Below are positions 42,090 to 51,499 of a stretch of 64,000 nucleotides of DNA, piece by piece. The first letter of the stretch is position 1. Every line of letters begins with the position of its first letter. The notes under the pieces were generated by a model. It searched no databases, was not told the origin of the DNA, and saw only the letters and a list, made by a program, of their open reading frames with translations. The stretch covers positions 1 to 64,000 of the forward strand of contig CAZCQP010000001.1 in the NCBI GenBank assembly GCA_964500895.1, given 5' to 3'. The translations under genes were made by a program, and so were the position numbers. This stretch comes from CAZCQP01 sp964500895. GTDB lineage: Bacteria > Bacillota > Clostridia > Lachnospirales > JAISER01.

Positions 42090-44045
42090 ATGGACCGGAT
42101 GACGGAACTTATTCATCTATTGAACAACGCCTCTAAAGCCTATTACCAGCAAAACCCAGACGGCACCATCATGTCCGACTACACTTACGACGCTTTATAT
42201 GACGAATTGGTGGCGTTAGAGGCCGAAACTGGCACTGTATACCCTTTTAGCCCCACCCAGCAAGTGGGTTACACCGTGTTGAGCAGCCTGCAAAAAGTGC
42301 CCCACCCCCACAAACTGCTGTCTTTGGACAAAACCAAAAGCGTGGAAGCACTGGCCGCATTTTTAGGCCCCCAGAAAGGGTTGCTTTCCTTTAAGCTGGA
42401 CGGCCTGACCATTGCTTTAACTTACGAACAAGGGCAGCTGGTGCAAGCCGTTACCCGGGGCAACGGGGAAGTAGGCGAAGATGTGACCCACAGCGCCAAG
42501 GTGTTTGGCAATGTGCCCGTAAAAATTCCTTTTGCCGGGCGGCTGTTGATTCGTGGGGAAGCAGTGATTACTTTTGCAGACTTTGAAAAAATTAACGAAG
42601 CCCTGCCCCCGGAGGAACAGTATAAAAACCCCCGCAACCTGTGCAGCGGAACGGTACGGCAATTGAACAGCGCCGTTACTGCCCAGCGCAACGTGCAGTT
42701 TTTTGCTTTTGGCATTTTTGAAGCGGAAGGCCAAGATTTCCGGGATTCCAAAGAAAATCAGCTGGTTTGGCTGGAATCCTTGGGTTTTTCTGTGGCAGAT
42801 TACAAAGCCGTCACCCAAGAAACTGTGGCGGATACAGTAGCCCTGTTTTTAAAGAAAGCCCCTTTAGCACCCTTTGCCACAGACGGGCTGGTGCTCACCT
42901 TCGACAGCCTTTCCTACAGCGCCACATTAGGGGAAACCTCCAAATTCCCCAAAGATGCCATAGCCTTTAAATGGGCGGATGAAACAGCTGAAACCACGTT
43001 AACAGACATTGTGTGGAACACCTCCCGAACAGGGCTCATTAATCCCATTGCGGTCTTTGAGCCGGTGGAACTTTCCGGCTCTACCGTCACCAAGGCCTCC
43101 CTGCACAACGTTAGCATTATGGAAGGGCTGGCTTTAGGCATTGGGGACACCATTTCCGTGTACAAAGCCAACATGATTATCCCCCAGGTGGCCGAAAACT
43201 TCACCAAAAGCGGTACGGCAACCCCCCCGGCCCACTGCCCGGTTTGCGGGTTCGATACAGACATTGTGGCCTCTGGGGAAGGCAAAATGCTTTACTGCCA
43301 AAACTCAGGGTGCCGGGCGCAGCTGGTGCGGGCGTTAAGCCATTTTGTTAGCCGGGATGCCATGGACATTCGGGGGTTGTCCGAAGCCACCCTTGAAAAG
43401 CTGGTGGACAAAGGTTTCGTGGAAGATTACACCGATTTATACAAGCTGGAACGGTACAAAGACGACCTGACCACCATGCCCGGGTTTGGTGAAAAATCCT
43501 ACAACAATTTAATAGCGGCCATTGAAAATTCCCGCCGGGCGGCTTTGCCCAACGTAATTTACGCCTTGGGCATCAGCCATGTGGGTTTGCGCAATGCCAG
43601 GCTTCTTTGCCGGGCTTTTGACCATAACATTGAAGCCATTTTGTCCGCCGGTACGGAAGATTTTGAGGCCATTGAAGGTTTCGGGGCCATCATTGCTCAA
43701 TCTTTATGGCACTATTTGAACCACCCGGAAAACAAGGAACGGCTGTTGTCTCTGCTTCAACTGTTGCAGGTGGAAAAAGTGGAGGAAAGCCAAGACCGTT
43801 CGCTGGAAGGGAAAATATTCGTCATCACCGGCAGCCTAAACCATTTTGAAAACAGAAAAGAACTACAACAGGTGATTGAAAACATGGGAGGCAAAGTAAC
43901 CGGAAGCGTTACCGCCAAAACCAGTTACCTCATTAATAATGATACAACGTCAACGTCCAGCAAAAACAAATCGGCACAAGCGTTGAATGTGCCGGTGATT
44001 ACAGAAGATGAATTTATCCAAACATTTGGTAAAGGAGAGAACTAA
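42090..44045 (+). CDS. ligA: NAD+-dependent DNA ligase
   Basis: 651 residues. N-terminal Ia/adenylation domain with YDALYDELVALE and active-site Lys in FKLDGLTIAL; OB domain; four-cysteine zinc finger (CPVCGF...YCQNSGC); HhH domain; and a C-terminal BRCT domain (about 572-651, EGKIFVITGSLNHFENR). Starts 4 bases after galT with a weak ribosome site, so it is probably coupled to galT translation. Confidence 0.94.
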   Translation: MDRMTELIHLLNNASKAYYQQNPDGTIMSDYTYDALYDELVALEAETGTVYPFSPTQQVGYTVLSSLQKVPHPHKLLSLDKTKSVEALAAFLGPQKGLLSFKLDGLTIALTYEQGQLVQAVTRGNGEVGEDVTHSAKVFGNVPVKIPFAGRLLIRGEAVITFADFEKINEALPPEEQYKNPRNLCSGTVRQLNSAVTAQRNVQFFAFGIFEAEGQDFRDSKENQLVWLESLGFSVADYKAVTQETVADTVALFLKKAPLAPFATDGLVLTFDSLSYSATLGETSKFPKDAIAFKWADETAETTLTDIVWNTSRTGLINPIAVFEPVELSGSTVTKASLHNVSIMEGLALGIGDTISVYKANMIIPQVAENFTKSGTATPPAHCPVCGFDTDIVASGEGKMLYCQNSGCRAQLVRALSHFVSRDAMDIRGLSEATLEKLVDKGFVEDYTDLYKLERYKDDLTTMPGFGEKSYNNLIAAIENSRRAALPNVIYALGISHVGLRNARLLCRAFDHNIEAILSAGTEDFEAIEGFGAIIAQSLWHYLNHPENKERLLSLLQLLQVEKVEESQDRSLEGKIFVITGSLNHFENRKELQQVIENMGGKVTGSVTAKTSYLINNDTTSTSSKNKSAQALNVPVITEDEFIQTFGKGEN

Positions 44046-44046
44046 T

Positions 44047-44712
44047 ATGGAGCAAAAGAACTTAGCCAAGACCATTGACCACACCATTTTAAAGCCGGAG
44101 GCCACCGCCAACGATGTGGAAAAACTGTGCAAAGAAGCCGCCCAGTTTGGGTTTGCTTCTGTTTGCGTGAACCCCTGCCATGTGCCCCAAGCCGTTCGCC
44201 TGCTTGAAAACAGCGGCGTGATGGTTTGCACCGTGGTGGGCTTCCCCCTTGGGGCCACCACCACAGCCAGCAAATGCTACGAAGCCACCGAAGCCGTGCA
44301 AACCGGGGCGCTGGAAATTGACATGGTGCTGAACATTGGGGCTGTGAAAGCCGGAAATATGGATTTTGCCGAAGCAGACGTAAAAGCTGTGGTTCAGGCG
44401 GTTACCCATGCCAACCCAGAAGCCATTGTTAAAGTGATCATTGAAACCTGCCTGCTCACCGATGATGAAAAGAAAGCCGTTTGTGCCATGCTTTTAAAAA
44501 CAGGGGCACGTTTTGTTAAGACCTCCACCGGCTTTTCCACCGGCGGGGCCACTGTGCCGGACATTGCCCTTATGAAAGCGGCGGTGGGCGACAACATGCT
44601 TGTCAAAGCTTCCGGCGGGGTTAAAACCAATGCGGACATGATGGCGATGTTGGAAGCTGGGGCCGACCGCATTGGCACATCCAGCGGTGTGGCTTTAATT
44701 AGCCAGATGTAA
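44047..44712 (+). CDS. deoC: deoxyribose-phosphate aldolase
   Basis: 221 residues from the ATG behind AAAGGAGAG; an upstream in-frame start lies inside ligA. Cleaves deoxyribose 5-phosphate to acetaldehyde and glyceraldehyde 3-phosphate. Schiff-base Lys in ARFVKTSTGF, second Lys in LVKASGGVKT; IDHTILKPEA at the N-terminus is diagnostic. It completes deoxynucleoside salvage together with cdd and pdp encoded elsewhere in the window. Confidence 0.95.
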   Translation: MEQKNLAKTIDHTILKPEATANDVEKLCKEAAQFGFASVCVNPCHVPQAVRLLENSGVMVCTVVGFPLGATTTASKCYEATEAVQTGALEIDMVLNIGAVKAGNMDFAEADVKAVVQAVTHANPEAIVKVIIETCLLTDDEKKAVCAMLLKTGARFVKTSTGFSTGGATVPDIALMKAAVGDNMLVKASGGVKTNADMMAMLEAGADRIGTSSGVALISQM

Positions 44713-44725
44713 AGGGGTTTGACCA

Positions 44726-45511
44726 TTGCAAAAGATGTGGAATAACTTTCAAAACAAACTGTATCCGCTGGTATCGGTGTCCATCGCACTGGGGGTGTGG
44801 GCGTGTATTTGTGCCCTTGAAGTGGTGCCTGGCTTTGCCCTTCCCTCCCCTGCCAAGGTGTTCCGTGCGCTCATGGAAAACCTTCCCTTGCTGGCCACCC
44901 ATGCCGTGACCACCCTTCTGGAAGCATTCCTTGGGCTGGGCCTGGGGGTTGTGCTGGCGGTGGTGGTTGCTGTGGCACTGGATAGCCACGAAAAACTGTA
45001 CAAGCTGGTTTATCCCATGCTGGTGATAAGCCAAACAGTGCCCACCATTGCCATCGCACCCCTGTTGGTGCTTTGGATGGGCTACGGCATGGCCCCTAAA
45101 GTAACGCTGATTGTGATTGTGTGTTTCTTTCCTGTGGCTGTGGGGCTTTTGGAAGCCTTCCGCTCCGTAGACCCGGACTTAATTCGGCTGTTTCATGCCA
45201 TGGGTGCAAAACGGTGGCAAATCTTTTGGCATGTGAAGTGGCCCAGTGCACTGCCCGCTTTTTTTGCGGGGCTGCAAATTGCGGTGTCTTATGCGGTGGT
45301 GGGGGCTGTTATTTCCGAATGGCTGGGCGGTAACCAAGGGCTGGGGGTTTACATGACCCGTGTGCGCAAAGCCTATGCCTACGACCAGATGTTCGCGGTG
45401 ATTATTCTTATTTCTGCCATCAGCCTATGCCTGATTGCCTTGGTGAATTATGCCTCGAAACAAGCCATGCCTTGGAAACAGGTGGAAATGAACGGCAATA
45501 AATATGCATGA
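44726..45511 (+). CDS. ABC transporter permease, SsuC/ThiX-like
   Basis: 261 residues with six hydrophobic helices and the BPD_transp_1 EAA loop (LFHAMGAKRWQIFWHVKWPSALP). The closest families are permeases for thiamine precursors (ThiX/ThiP-type) and alkylsulfonates. It starts at TTG 8 bases after AGGGG; a downstream ATG is possible. No ATPase or binding protein is adjacent, and a terminator follows directly. Confidence 0.85.
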   Translation: MQKMWNNFQNKLYPLVSVSIALGVWACICALEVVPGFALPSPAKVFRALMENLPLLATHAVTTLLEAFLGLGLGVVLAVVVAVALDSHEKLYKLVYPMLVISQTVPTIAIAPLLVLWMGYGMAPKVTLIVIVCFFPVAVGLLEAFRSVDPDLIRLFHAMGAKRWQIFWHVKWPSALPAFFAGLQIAVSYAVVGAVISEWLGGNQGLGVYMTRVRKAYAYDQMFAVIILISAISLCLIALVNYASKQAMPWKQVEMNGNKYA

Positions 45512-45524
45512 TACCCATTAAAAA

Positions 45525-45563
45525 AGCACATGTTATCATTGAATAACATGTGCTACTTTTTTA
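45525..45563. terminator. bidirectional terminator
   Basis: A 12-bp perfect stem AGCACATGTTAT/ATAACATGTGCT with a six-base loop, A-rich before and ACTTTTTTAT after, between convergent genes. Confidence 0.88.
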
Positions 45564-46667
45564 TATGATGGTACCCCCGCAGAGCACCACTTCACCCGGT
45601 GTATCATACACCACCACGGCTTGCCCGGGGGTAATGGCCCGGTGCGGCTTTTCAAAAGCCACGTGCAAAAGCGGTTGGCCTTCTTTTTCCACAACAGACA
45701 CGGTGCAGTCCATGGCTTGCTGGCTGTAGCGTGTCTTTGCCTTGGCCCGTATCGGGGTTTGAATATCTCCCAGCGCCATCATGCAAACATCTTCTGCCCA
45801 CAGCTCATTGTCAAAAACCTGGCTATCGTCTGCCAGCACCACTTGGTTTTTCTCCACATCCAAGCTTTTCACATACATCCGCTTGCCCAGGGCAATGCCC
45901 AGCCCTTTGCGCTGGCCCACGGTGTAATGGATAATCCCTTGATGGGTGCCCAGCACCCGACCGTTCACGTCCACAAAATGGCCTTTGGCAAAAGGCTTGT
46001 CCGTGTTTGCCTTGATAAAGTCTGCATAATGGCCTTCCGGGACAAAGCAAATGTCCTGGCTGTCCGGCTTATCCGCCACAGTAAGGCCAATGGTTTCTGC
46101 CATCTTGCGCACTTCTGCCTTGGTGTAGTCTCCAATGGGCATAAGTGTTCTGGCCAACTGGGGCTGGGTGAGGCTGTAAAGGGCATAGGTCTGGTCTTTT
46201 TCTGCTGTTGCCGCTTTTTTAAGTGCAAACCGACCAGTCTCAGGGTCTTTAATCACCCGGGCATAATGGCCGGTGGCCAAATAGTCCGCCCCAATTTGCA
46301 TGGCCTTATGCAACAAGGCTTCCCATTTCACATAACGGTTGCAGACAATGCACGGGTTGGGGGTACGGCCTTTTAAGTAATCGGCAATAAAGTAATCAAT
46401 GACCGTGTCTTGAAAAATCTGCCTAAAGTTCAGCACATAATGGGGAATACCCAGCTTATCTGCCACTTTACGGGCATCCTCGGCGGCAGACAGCCCGCAG
46501 CAGCCACCCTCAATGTCGCAATAAGGGCTTTCTTTTTCATTTTGCCAAATGTGCATGGTCACACCAATCACATCGTAACCCTGCTCCTTCAACAAATAGG
46601 CGGCTACGGCACTATCTACCCCGCCGGACATGCCTACAACCACTTTTTCATTTGTGCCTGTGCCCAT
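45561..46667 (-). CDS. mnmA: tRNA-specific 2-thiouridylase
   Basis: 368 residues from [19 protein letters not shown]; this ATG begins one base after the iscU stop. Thiolates U34 of tRNA for Glu, Gln and Lys using sulfur relayed from a cysteine desulfurase. PP-loop GMSGGVDSA, first catalytic Cys in [13 protein letters not shown], second in [12 protein letters not shown]. It is co-transcribed with iscS, its expected sulfur donor. Confidence 0.95.
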   Translation of the reverse strand: MGTGTNEKVVVGMSGGVDSAVAAYLLKEQGYDVIGVTMHIWQNEKESPYCDIEGGCCGLSAAEDARKVADKLGIPHYVLNFRQIFQDTVIDYFIADYLKGRTPNPCIVCNRYVKWEALLHKAMQIGADYLATGHYARVIKDPETGRFALKKAATAEKDQTYALYSLTQPQLARTLMPIGDYTKAEVRKMAETIGLTVADKPDSQDICFVPEGHYADFIKANTDKPFAKGHFVDVNGRVLGTHQGIIHYTVGQRKGLGIALGKRMYVKSLDVEKNQVVLADDSQVFDNELWAEDVCMMALGDIQTPIRAKAKTRYSQQAMDCTVSVVEKEGQPLLHVAFEKPHRAITPGQAVVVYDTPGEVVLCGGTII

Positions 46668-46668
46668 T

Positions 46669-47106
46669 TTAGTAAGCTTCTTCCACAACTTCGTGGTCGC
46701 CAACGTCTTCCACGGGAGGTTTCAAGCCTTCAATCACCAGGCCGTTTTTCTGGGCATAATCCCACAATGCGGCATGAAGGGCTTCTTCAGCCAAACAGGA
46801 GCAGTGCACTTTCACCGGTGGCAAACCGTCCAAGGCTTCCATCACCACTTTATTGGTAATGGTCAGGGCTTCCTGCACCGTCTTGCCAATGACCAGTTCG
46901 GTGGCCATGCTGCTGGTGGCCACAGCAGCACCGCAGCCAAAGGTTTTAAATTTAGCATCTTTAATAACGCCATCTTCAATGTTTAAATACACTTTCATAA
47001 TGTCGCCGCACTTGGCATTGCCAACGGTGCCTACGCCGCTTGCATCGGCAATTTCGCCCACATTTCTGGGGTTGGTGAAATGATCCATAACTTTATCGCT
47101 ATACAT
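46669..47106 (-). CDS. iscU: Fe-S cluster assembly scaffold IscU/NifU
   Basis: 145 residues from [10 protein letters not shown] behind AAGGAG. The three scaffold cysteines are in [18 protein letters not shown] and [10 protein letters not shown]; the Asp of KCGD is retained. The tail ([16 protein letters not shown]) is a short acidic extension. Receives sulfur from the desulfurase encoded next. Confidence 0.95.
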   Translation of the reverse strand: MYSDKVMDHFTNPRNVGEIADASGVGTVGNAKCGDIMKVYLNIEDGVIKDAKFKTFGCGAAVATSSMATELVIGKTVQEALTITNKVVMEALDGLPPVKVHCSCLAEEALHAALWDYAQKNGLVIEGLKPPVEDVGDHEVVEEAY

Positions 47107-47147
47107 AGTGATGCACTCCTTTGCCATCCGTTTGTAAACTTGTATTT

Positions 47148-48332
47148 TTATTTGTTTTTGTTTTGTAAGTATGCCTCATATAAGGGGGACATATCCCGCA
47201 AACGTTGCACAATGGGTGGCAACGCCTGAATGATGGTATCAATGTCTTCCTGGGTGTTAAACTTACCCATGGTTAACCGCAGAGAGCCGTGGGCTTTTTC
47301 GTGAGGCAGCCCAATGGCCAGCAGCACATGGGAAGGGTCCAGCGAACCGGAGGTGCAGGCAGAACCACTGGAAGCGCAAATGCCCTGGGCATCCAGCAAC
47401 AGCAGCAACGATTCCCCTTCAATAAATTCAAAGCTGAAATTCACGTTGCCTGGCAAGCGGTTTACTGGGTGGCCGTTTAACCGCACATGGTCGATGCTAC
47501 CCATCACGCCGTCTATGAGGCGCTGGCTTAATGCCCGCAACCGTGGCCCTTCCTGGGGTAATTCCTGTGTTTTAAGGGCAATGGCTTGCCCCAATCCTAC
47601 AATACCCGGCACGTTTTCTGTTCCAGCCCGGCGGTTTCTTTCCTGCCCTCCGCCGTGGATGAACGGCGCAAGCTTCACACCTTTGCGAATAACCAGTGCG
47701 CCAACCCCTTTGGGCCCGTTCAGCTTGTGTGCGGATAAGGTGAGCAAATCAATGTTTTGTTCCACCATATCAATGGGCACTGCCCCTACCGCTTGAACGG
47801 CATCGGTGTGAAAAAGAATGCCTTTTTCACGGGCCAGAGCCCCAATTTCAGCTATCGGCTGAATGGTGCCAATTTCATTGTTGGCATACATAATGGTAAT
47901 TAAAATGGTCTCCGGGCGAATGGCTTGCTTTAAATCCTCCATGCGGATAGAACCATTTTCATCTACAGGCAAATAAGTGACTTCAAAACCGTTCTTCTCC
48001 AAATACTGGCACGTATGCAACACTGCATGGTGCTCGATACAGCTGGTGATGATGTGGCGGCCCTTTTCCTTGTGGGCTTCCGCCACCCCTTTAATGGCCC
48101 AGTTGTCCGCTTCTGTTCCGCCCCCGGTAAAGTATACCTCTTGAGGCTGGGCGCCCAAAGCGGCAGCCACTTGCTCACGTGCCGTTTCAATACCGCTTTT
48201 AGCTTGTCTGGCCAAAGCGTAAACGCTGGAGGGGTTGCCGTAGGCATCTTCCAAATAAGGACGCATAGCGGCAAAAACCTCTGGGCGAACGCCGGTGGTT
48301 GCGCCGTTGTCCACATATATGCATGGTCTCAT
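47148..48332 (-). CDS. iscS: cysteine desulfurase IscS/NifS
   Basis: 394 residues. PLP lysine in [15 protein letters not shown]; active-site Cys in [21 protein letters not shown] segment [13 protein letters not shown]. Supplies sulfur for Fe-S clusters and for MnmA. Starts 6 bases after the iscR stop, behind GAGGAG. Confidence 0.95.
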   Translation of the reverse strand: MRPCIYVDNGATTGVRPEVFAAMRPYLEDAYGNPSSVYALARQAKSGIETAREQVAAALGAQPQEVYFTGGGTEADNWAIKGVAEAHKEKGRHIITSCIEHHAVLHTCQYLEKNGFEVTYLPVDENGSIRMEDLKQAIRPETILITIMYANNEIGTIQPIAEIGALAREKGILFHTDAVQAVGAVPIDMVEQNIDLLTLSAHKLNGPKGVGALVIRKGVKLAPFIHGGGQERNRRAGTENVPGIVGLGQAIALKTQELPQEGPRLRALSQRLIDGVMGSIDHVRLNGHPVNRLPGNVNFSFEFIEGESLLLLLDAQGICASSGSACTSGSLDPSHVLLAIGLPHEKAHGSLRLTMGKFNTQEDIDTIIQALPPIVQRLRDMSPLYEAYLQNKNK

Positions 48333-48338
48333 TTTGCT

Positions 48339-48785
48339 TCACTCCTCAATCTCAATAGGGTTGTTTTTGGCATAATCTTGAACCAATTGTTCCAAAGTTA
48401 CGCCATCTAAAATATCATTTAAACTTTCGTACATTTTCTCCCACAGTGGTTTGGCCGCACATGTATGGCAGCTGGCGTTGCCACAGGCTGTTTTGTCGTC
48501 GTTGGCCAGACAGTCCACCGGGAACAAGGAACCCTCCAATACACGAAGAATGTCCCCCACCGATGTTTCCGAGGGCTGGCAATTGAGGTGATAGCCCCCT
48601 TGCGCCCCCCGTATGCTTTTCACAAACCCGGCTTTTTTTAAAGCGGCCATCAGCTGCTCTAAATAATGCTCGGAAAGGCCTTGCCTTTCGGCCACGCTTT
48701 TTAAAGTGACACACCCCTGGCTTTGATGGGCTGCAATGTCAATCAGCGCCCTCAAACCGTAGCGGCCTCTTGTGGAAATTTTCAA
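48339..48785 (-). CDS. iscR: Rrf2-family regulator IscR
   Basis: 148 residues from a TTG that gives the standard MKISTRGRYGLRALIDIA start, 6 bases after GGGGGTG; an upstream TTG or GTG is less likely. Winged-helix domain with SEHYLEQLMAALKKAG and RGAQGGYHL; cluster cysteines in VDCLANDDKTACGNASCHTC. It heads the iscR-iscS-iscU-mnmA operon and should control it in response to Fe-S status. Confidence 0.92.
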   Translation of the reverse strand: MKISTRGRYGLRALIDIAAHQSQGCVTLKSVAERQGLSEHYLEQLMAALKKAGFVKSIRGAQGGYHLNCQPSETSVGDILRVLEGSLFPVDCLANDDKTACGNASCHTCAAKPLWEKMYESLNDILDGVTLEQLVQDYAKNNPIEIEE

Positions 48786-48805
48786 TATGAACACCCCCAA
48801 ATGTT

Positions 48806-48827
48806 AACGGGTTAATCTATACTAATT
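48806..48827. promoter_or_regulatory. dyad in the iscR leader, candidate operator
   Basis: GTTAAT and ATTAAC are separated by about eight bases (around CTATACTA) between the iscR promoter and its start. A binding role for IscR is a guess. Confidence 0.3.
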
Positions 48828-48849
48828 AACTTGGTTTTATTTCGTTCCT

Positions 48850-48878
48850 ACTTTATCACTTAATATTTAATTTGTCAA
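48850..48878 (-). promoter_or_regulatory. promoter of the isc-mnmA operon
   Basis: Minus strand TTGACA, 17-base spacer, TAAAGT. Confidence 0.6.
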
Positions 48879-48886
48879 GCATTTGA

Positions 48887-48915
48887 TTGCAATGATTTTA
48901 CAGTTTTGCTATAAT
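48887..48915 (+). promoter_or_regulatory. promoter of the Spo0A-like gene
   Basis: TTGCAA, 17-base spacer, TATAAT. A MITE-like element starts 27 bases after the -10 box. Confidence 0.75.
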
Positions 48916-48940
48916 GGAAATATTGGGAAAACAAATGCAT

Positions 48941-48992
48941 TAGGCAGTGTTTGAAAATTCATTAATCGTGAGTTTTAACCAAACACGCCCTA
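48941..48992. mobile_element. MITE-like element, copy B (TA-flanked)
   Basis: 48 bases (48943-48990) between two TA dinucleotides. Ends GGCAGTGTTT and AAACACGCCC form an imperfect inverted repeat. The first 22 bases are identical to copy A at 9737, and GTTTTAACC is shared inside; it looks like an internally deleted relative. It lies in the leader of the Spo0A-like gene, and its right end abuts the ribosome binding site. Confidence 0.6.
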
Positions 48993-49004
48993 GGAGAGGT
49001 GCTT

Positions 49005-49775
49005 TTGAGCGGATTGATTAAGCTGGCCATTATTGAAGATGACCGAAAGTTATGCGCCGCCATTTGGGAATGTTTATCAACCTTGGGGTTGTTTCAGCTG
49101 GCTGGCATTGCACGGGACGGAGAAGAAGGGCTGAAACTTTTGCTGGAGCATGAAGTAGATGTCATGATTATAGAAGCATCCTTGCCTGTCAAGGATGGCG
49201 GTTATGTTTTAGAAGAACTGTCTAGAAGAAAAAATGTCTTGCCAGCGTGTATTGTGCTGTCCAACGTGGAAGCCCGGCAACTTCCTTTTGCCCAAGGCCA
49301 AACGCCATATCTTGGCACGGAAAATATCTTGGTTAAGCCCTTTAGTATAGAGGTTTTGGTTAACCGGCTTGTTTCGGTGTGCAAAGAACGGGGTTGGCTA
49401 TTGTCTCCAACCCAAATGCTTTGGCCAAAATCTAACGTAGACCCAGAAGCTTTTGTGATTAATGTTTTACACTTTATGAACATTAAAAACAATTTAAAAG
49501 GTTATGATTATTTAAAAACTGCCATTCTCATGTGCATTGAAGACCGCAATGCCCTGGAATCCATTACCAAAGTGCTGTACCCTGCCATTGCCAAACAGCA
49601 CCAAACCACCGGGGCTGGAGTGGAACGGGCCATACGCCACGCCATAGACGACGCCCTGGAAACCGGTGATGTGGAACAATATTTAAAGCAACAAGGGGTT
49701 CAGCTTCACAAAATAACCAACAGCAAGCTGATTAAGCTCATATTGGAGCACTACGACGCAGAACATTTATATTAG
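49005..49775 (+). CDS. Spo0A-like response regulator with altered phospho-acceptor
   Basis: 256 residues if started at the TTG 8 bases after AGGAG; a GTG six bases upstream sits too close to that site. The C-terminal domain (about 140-250) matches Spo0A: GYDYLKTAILM, SITKVLYPAIAKQ, TTGAGVERAIRHAIDDA. The receiver keeps the acidic pair (IIEDD), Ser for Thr (IVLSN) and the Lys (LVKPFS), but the acceptor Asp is Glu57 (VDVMIIEASLPVKDG). Glu often mimics phospho-Asp, so the protein may be locked active or controlled by other means. It is not next to spoIVB, the usual neighbour of spo0A. A terminator hairpin follows. Confidence 0.85.
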   Translation: MSGLIKLAIIEDDRKLCAAIWECLSTLGLFQLAGIARDGEEGLKLLLEHEVDVMIIEASLPVKDGGYVLEELSRRKNVLPACIVLSNVEARQLPFAQGQTPYLGTENILVKPFSIEVLVNRLVSVCKERGWLLSPTQMLWPKSNVDPEAFVINVLHFMNIKNNLKGYDYLKTAILMCIEDRNALESITKVLYPAIAKQHQTTGAGVERAIRHAIDDALETGDVEQYLKQQGVQLHKITNSKLIKLILEHYDAEHLY

Positions 49776-49778
49776 CAT

Positions 49779-49826
49779 AAGGGGTTGCAACAAAAGTGAA
49801 ACAACGCACTTTTGTTACAACCCCTT
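49779..49826. terminator. long hairpin between convergent genes
   Basis: A 20-bp stem with a single G-T type mismatch (AAGGGGTTGCAAC... with ...GTTACAACCCCTT) and an eight-base loop; it can end both the Spo0A-like gene and the flagellin gene. Confidence 0.75.
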
Positions 49827-49890
49827 TAATGTGGACACTTCTTATTTTTATGCGCTTGCAAAGGCCTTTGCTATGCGCAAATCGCTGTAA

Positions 49891-51369
49891 TTACCGCAGC
49901 AGTTGCAGAATGTTTTGAGGTGCTTGGTTGGCTTGTGCCAGCATAGAAGTAGCTGCTTGCTGAAGCACGTTGGATTTGGTTAAATCCATCATTTCCTTAG
50001 CCATATCAGCGTCACGTATCCGGGATTCGGAAGCGGACAGGTTTTCGGCGGAAATGTTCAAGCTCCTGATGGTGTATTCCAGTCTGTTTTGAGCAGCACC
50101 AAGCTTGGAACGTTCTGTGGTTACATAAGACAGCGCTGTATCCAGAACGTCTAAGATACCGGTGGTATCGGCACCTGTGTTCTTTAACAGGTCTATGGTG
50201 GTGTTGCCCATGCCGTCACCAATACCTAAAGTGTTGGACTTAATGGAACCAATGTTAATTTCCAGACCCTGGTTAGCGTTTGCACCCACCTGGAAGTAGA
50301 GAGACTGGCTGTTGCCGCCTGCATTAATCACTGCATTGGCAGCTTGAATTTGCAGGTCGTTGGCCATGTCGTAGCGGGTTTGTGCTAAATCTGCCAATTT
50401 GTCGGCAGACTTTTTGGTTTGGGTAGCTGTTGCAGCAGACAATTGTAAATCACGCAATTGTTTTTGGCCGGCAGTATTTAAATTCCAAGTGTCGGTTGCA
50501 GCACTTAAAGCATTGGCGTCTGCAATACGTGTATCACCTAATGCAATATAGGCAGTAGCCAGCGCAGCATTGGCCACGATGGAAGCGCTGTTTGCCTTCA
50601 CAAAGTCGTACAGCGAAGAAGCTGTATTGCCTGTGTAAGCTGTACCGGTAGCAGCGGTTACTTCAGCCAGCATGGCAGAATAGTTCGGGTCTGCCGTTAA
50701 GTTGTTGTAGCCGAGTAAGAAGTTTGCTTCACTGGCTTGGTAGGCAGTTTTTGCTGCTTCGTAAGTGGCATAGTCGAGGTTTGTTGCAGCAAAAGTGGCA
50801 ATTGCCGCATTAGCGGAATCTAAAGCCAGAGCAGCCTGAGCGGCTTTCATAGCGGTGGCAGCCTGTTCGTTTGTGGCGGCATCTAACTGCTTGTTCCGTT
50901 GATCCAGCACATCTTGCAGGTTTGCATATTCGCCGTTAATGACTTTCTTTTTATTAAACTCAACCCGTTCGGCCATGGAATCAATTTCCTGTACCAGCTG
51001 GTTAACTTCGTCTTGCATTTTTTGACGGTCGCCTGTACCCAATTCGTTATGTTCATTGGTGTCATTGGAGGCCTGAACCGTTAATTCTCTAATTCTTTGA
51101 AGCATATCGTTAATTTCTTGCATACCGCCTTCTGCGGTTTGTATTAAAGAGATGGCATCTTGAGAGTTTTTGGCAGCTTGGTTTAAGCCACGAACTTGGG
51201 CCCGCATTTTTTCAGAAATAGCCAGCCCGGCAGCATCATCGGCAGCGGTATTAATGCGCAAGCCGGAAGAAAGGCGTTGAGATGCTTTATACTGCATTTC
51301 GCCCACTTTCCTCATGTATCGGTGGGCATTTAAAGCCAGAACATTCGTATTGATTACCATGTTACTCAT
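49891..51369 (-). CDS. flagellin with alanine-rich central insertion
   Basis: 492 residues from MSNMVINTNVLALNAHRY behind AAGGAGG; an upstream in-frame start has no support. The conserved D0/D1 N-terminus (ASQRLSSGLRINTAADDAAGLAISEKMRAQVRG) and C-terminus (LQQAATSMLAQANQAPQNILQLLR) are complete. The middle (about 155-370) is a long Ala/Thr/Asn-rich region unlike the second flagellin. Structural subunit of the filament, exported by the flagellar type III system. Confidence 0.94.
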   Translation of the reverse strand: MSNMVINTNVLALNAHRYMRKVGEMQYKASQRLSSGLRINTAADDAAGLAISEKMRAQVRGLNQAAKNSQDAISLIQTAEGGMQEINDMLQRIRELTVQASNDTNEHNELGTGDRQKMQDEVNQLVQEIDSMAERVEFNKKKVINGEYANLQDVLDQRNKQLDAATNEQAATAMKAAQAALALDSANAAIATFAATNLDYATYEAAKTAYQASEANFLLGYNNLTADPNYSAMLAEVTAATGTAYTGNTASSLYDFVKANSASIVANAALATAYIALGDTRIADANALSAATDTWNLNTAGQKQLRDLQLSAATATQTKKSADKLADLAQTRYDMANDLQIQAANAVINAGGNSQSLYFQVGANANQGLEINIGSIKSNTLGIGDGMGNTTIDLLKNTGADTTGILDVLDTALSYVTTERSKLGAAQNRLEYTIRSLNISAENLSASESRIRDADMAKEMMDLTKSNVLQQAATSMLAQANQAPQNILQLLR

Positions 51370-51458
51370 CGTAAATTCCTCCTTGATTAATTGGTTGCAA
51401 GACATCCTTGCCTCGCATCTATTATGACCAGAGAGGAAAAAACTATTCTCACAATACA

Positions 51459-51491
51459 AAAAGCCCGGCGCACTTTAGCAACCGGGCTTTT
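51459..51491 (-). terminator. terminator of the TSCPD gene
   Basis: AAAAGCCCGG/CCGGGCTTTT with a 13-base loop; on the minus strand a TTTTTGTATT tail follows. It separates the TSCPD gene from flagellin. Confidence 0.8.
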
Positions 51492-51499
51492 AGACCTAT

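Noticed and set aside
51370..51459. Longer N-terminus for flagellin 1
   Set aside because: The extension precedes the AAGGAGG site, and mature flagellins start at the MxINTN motif.
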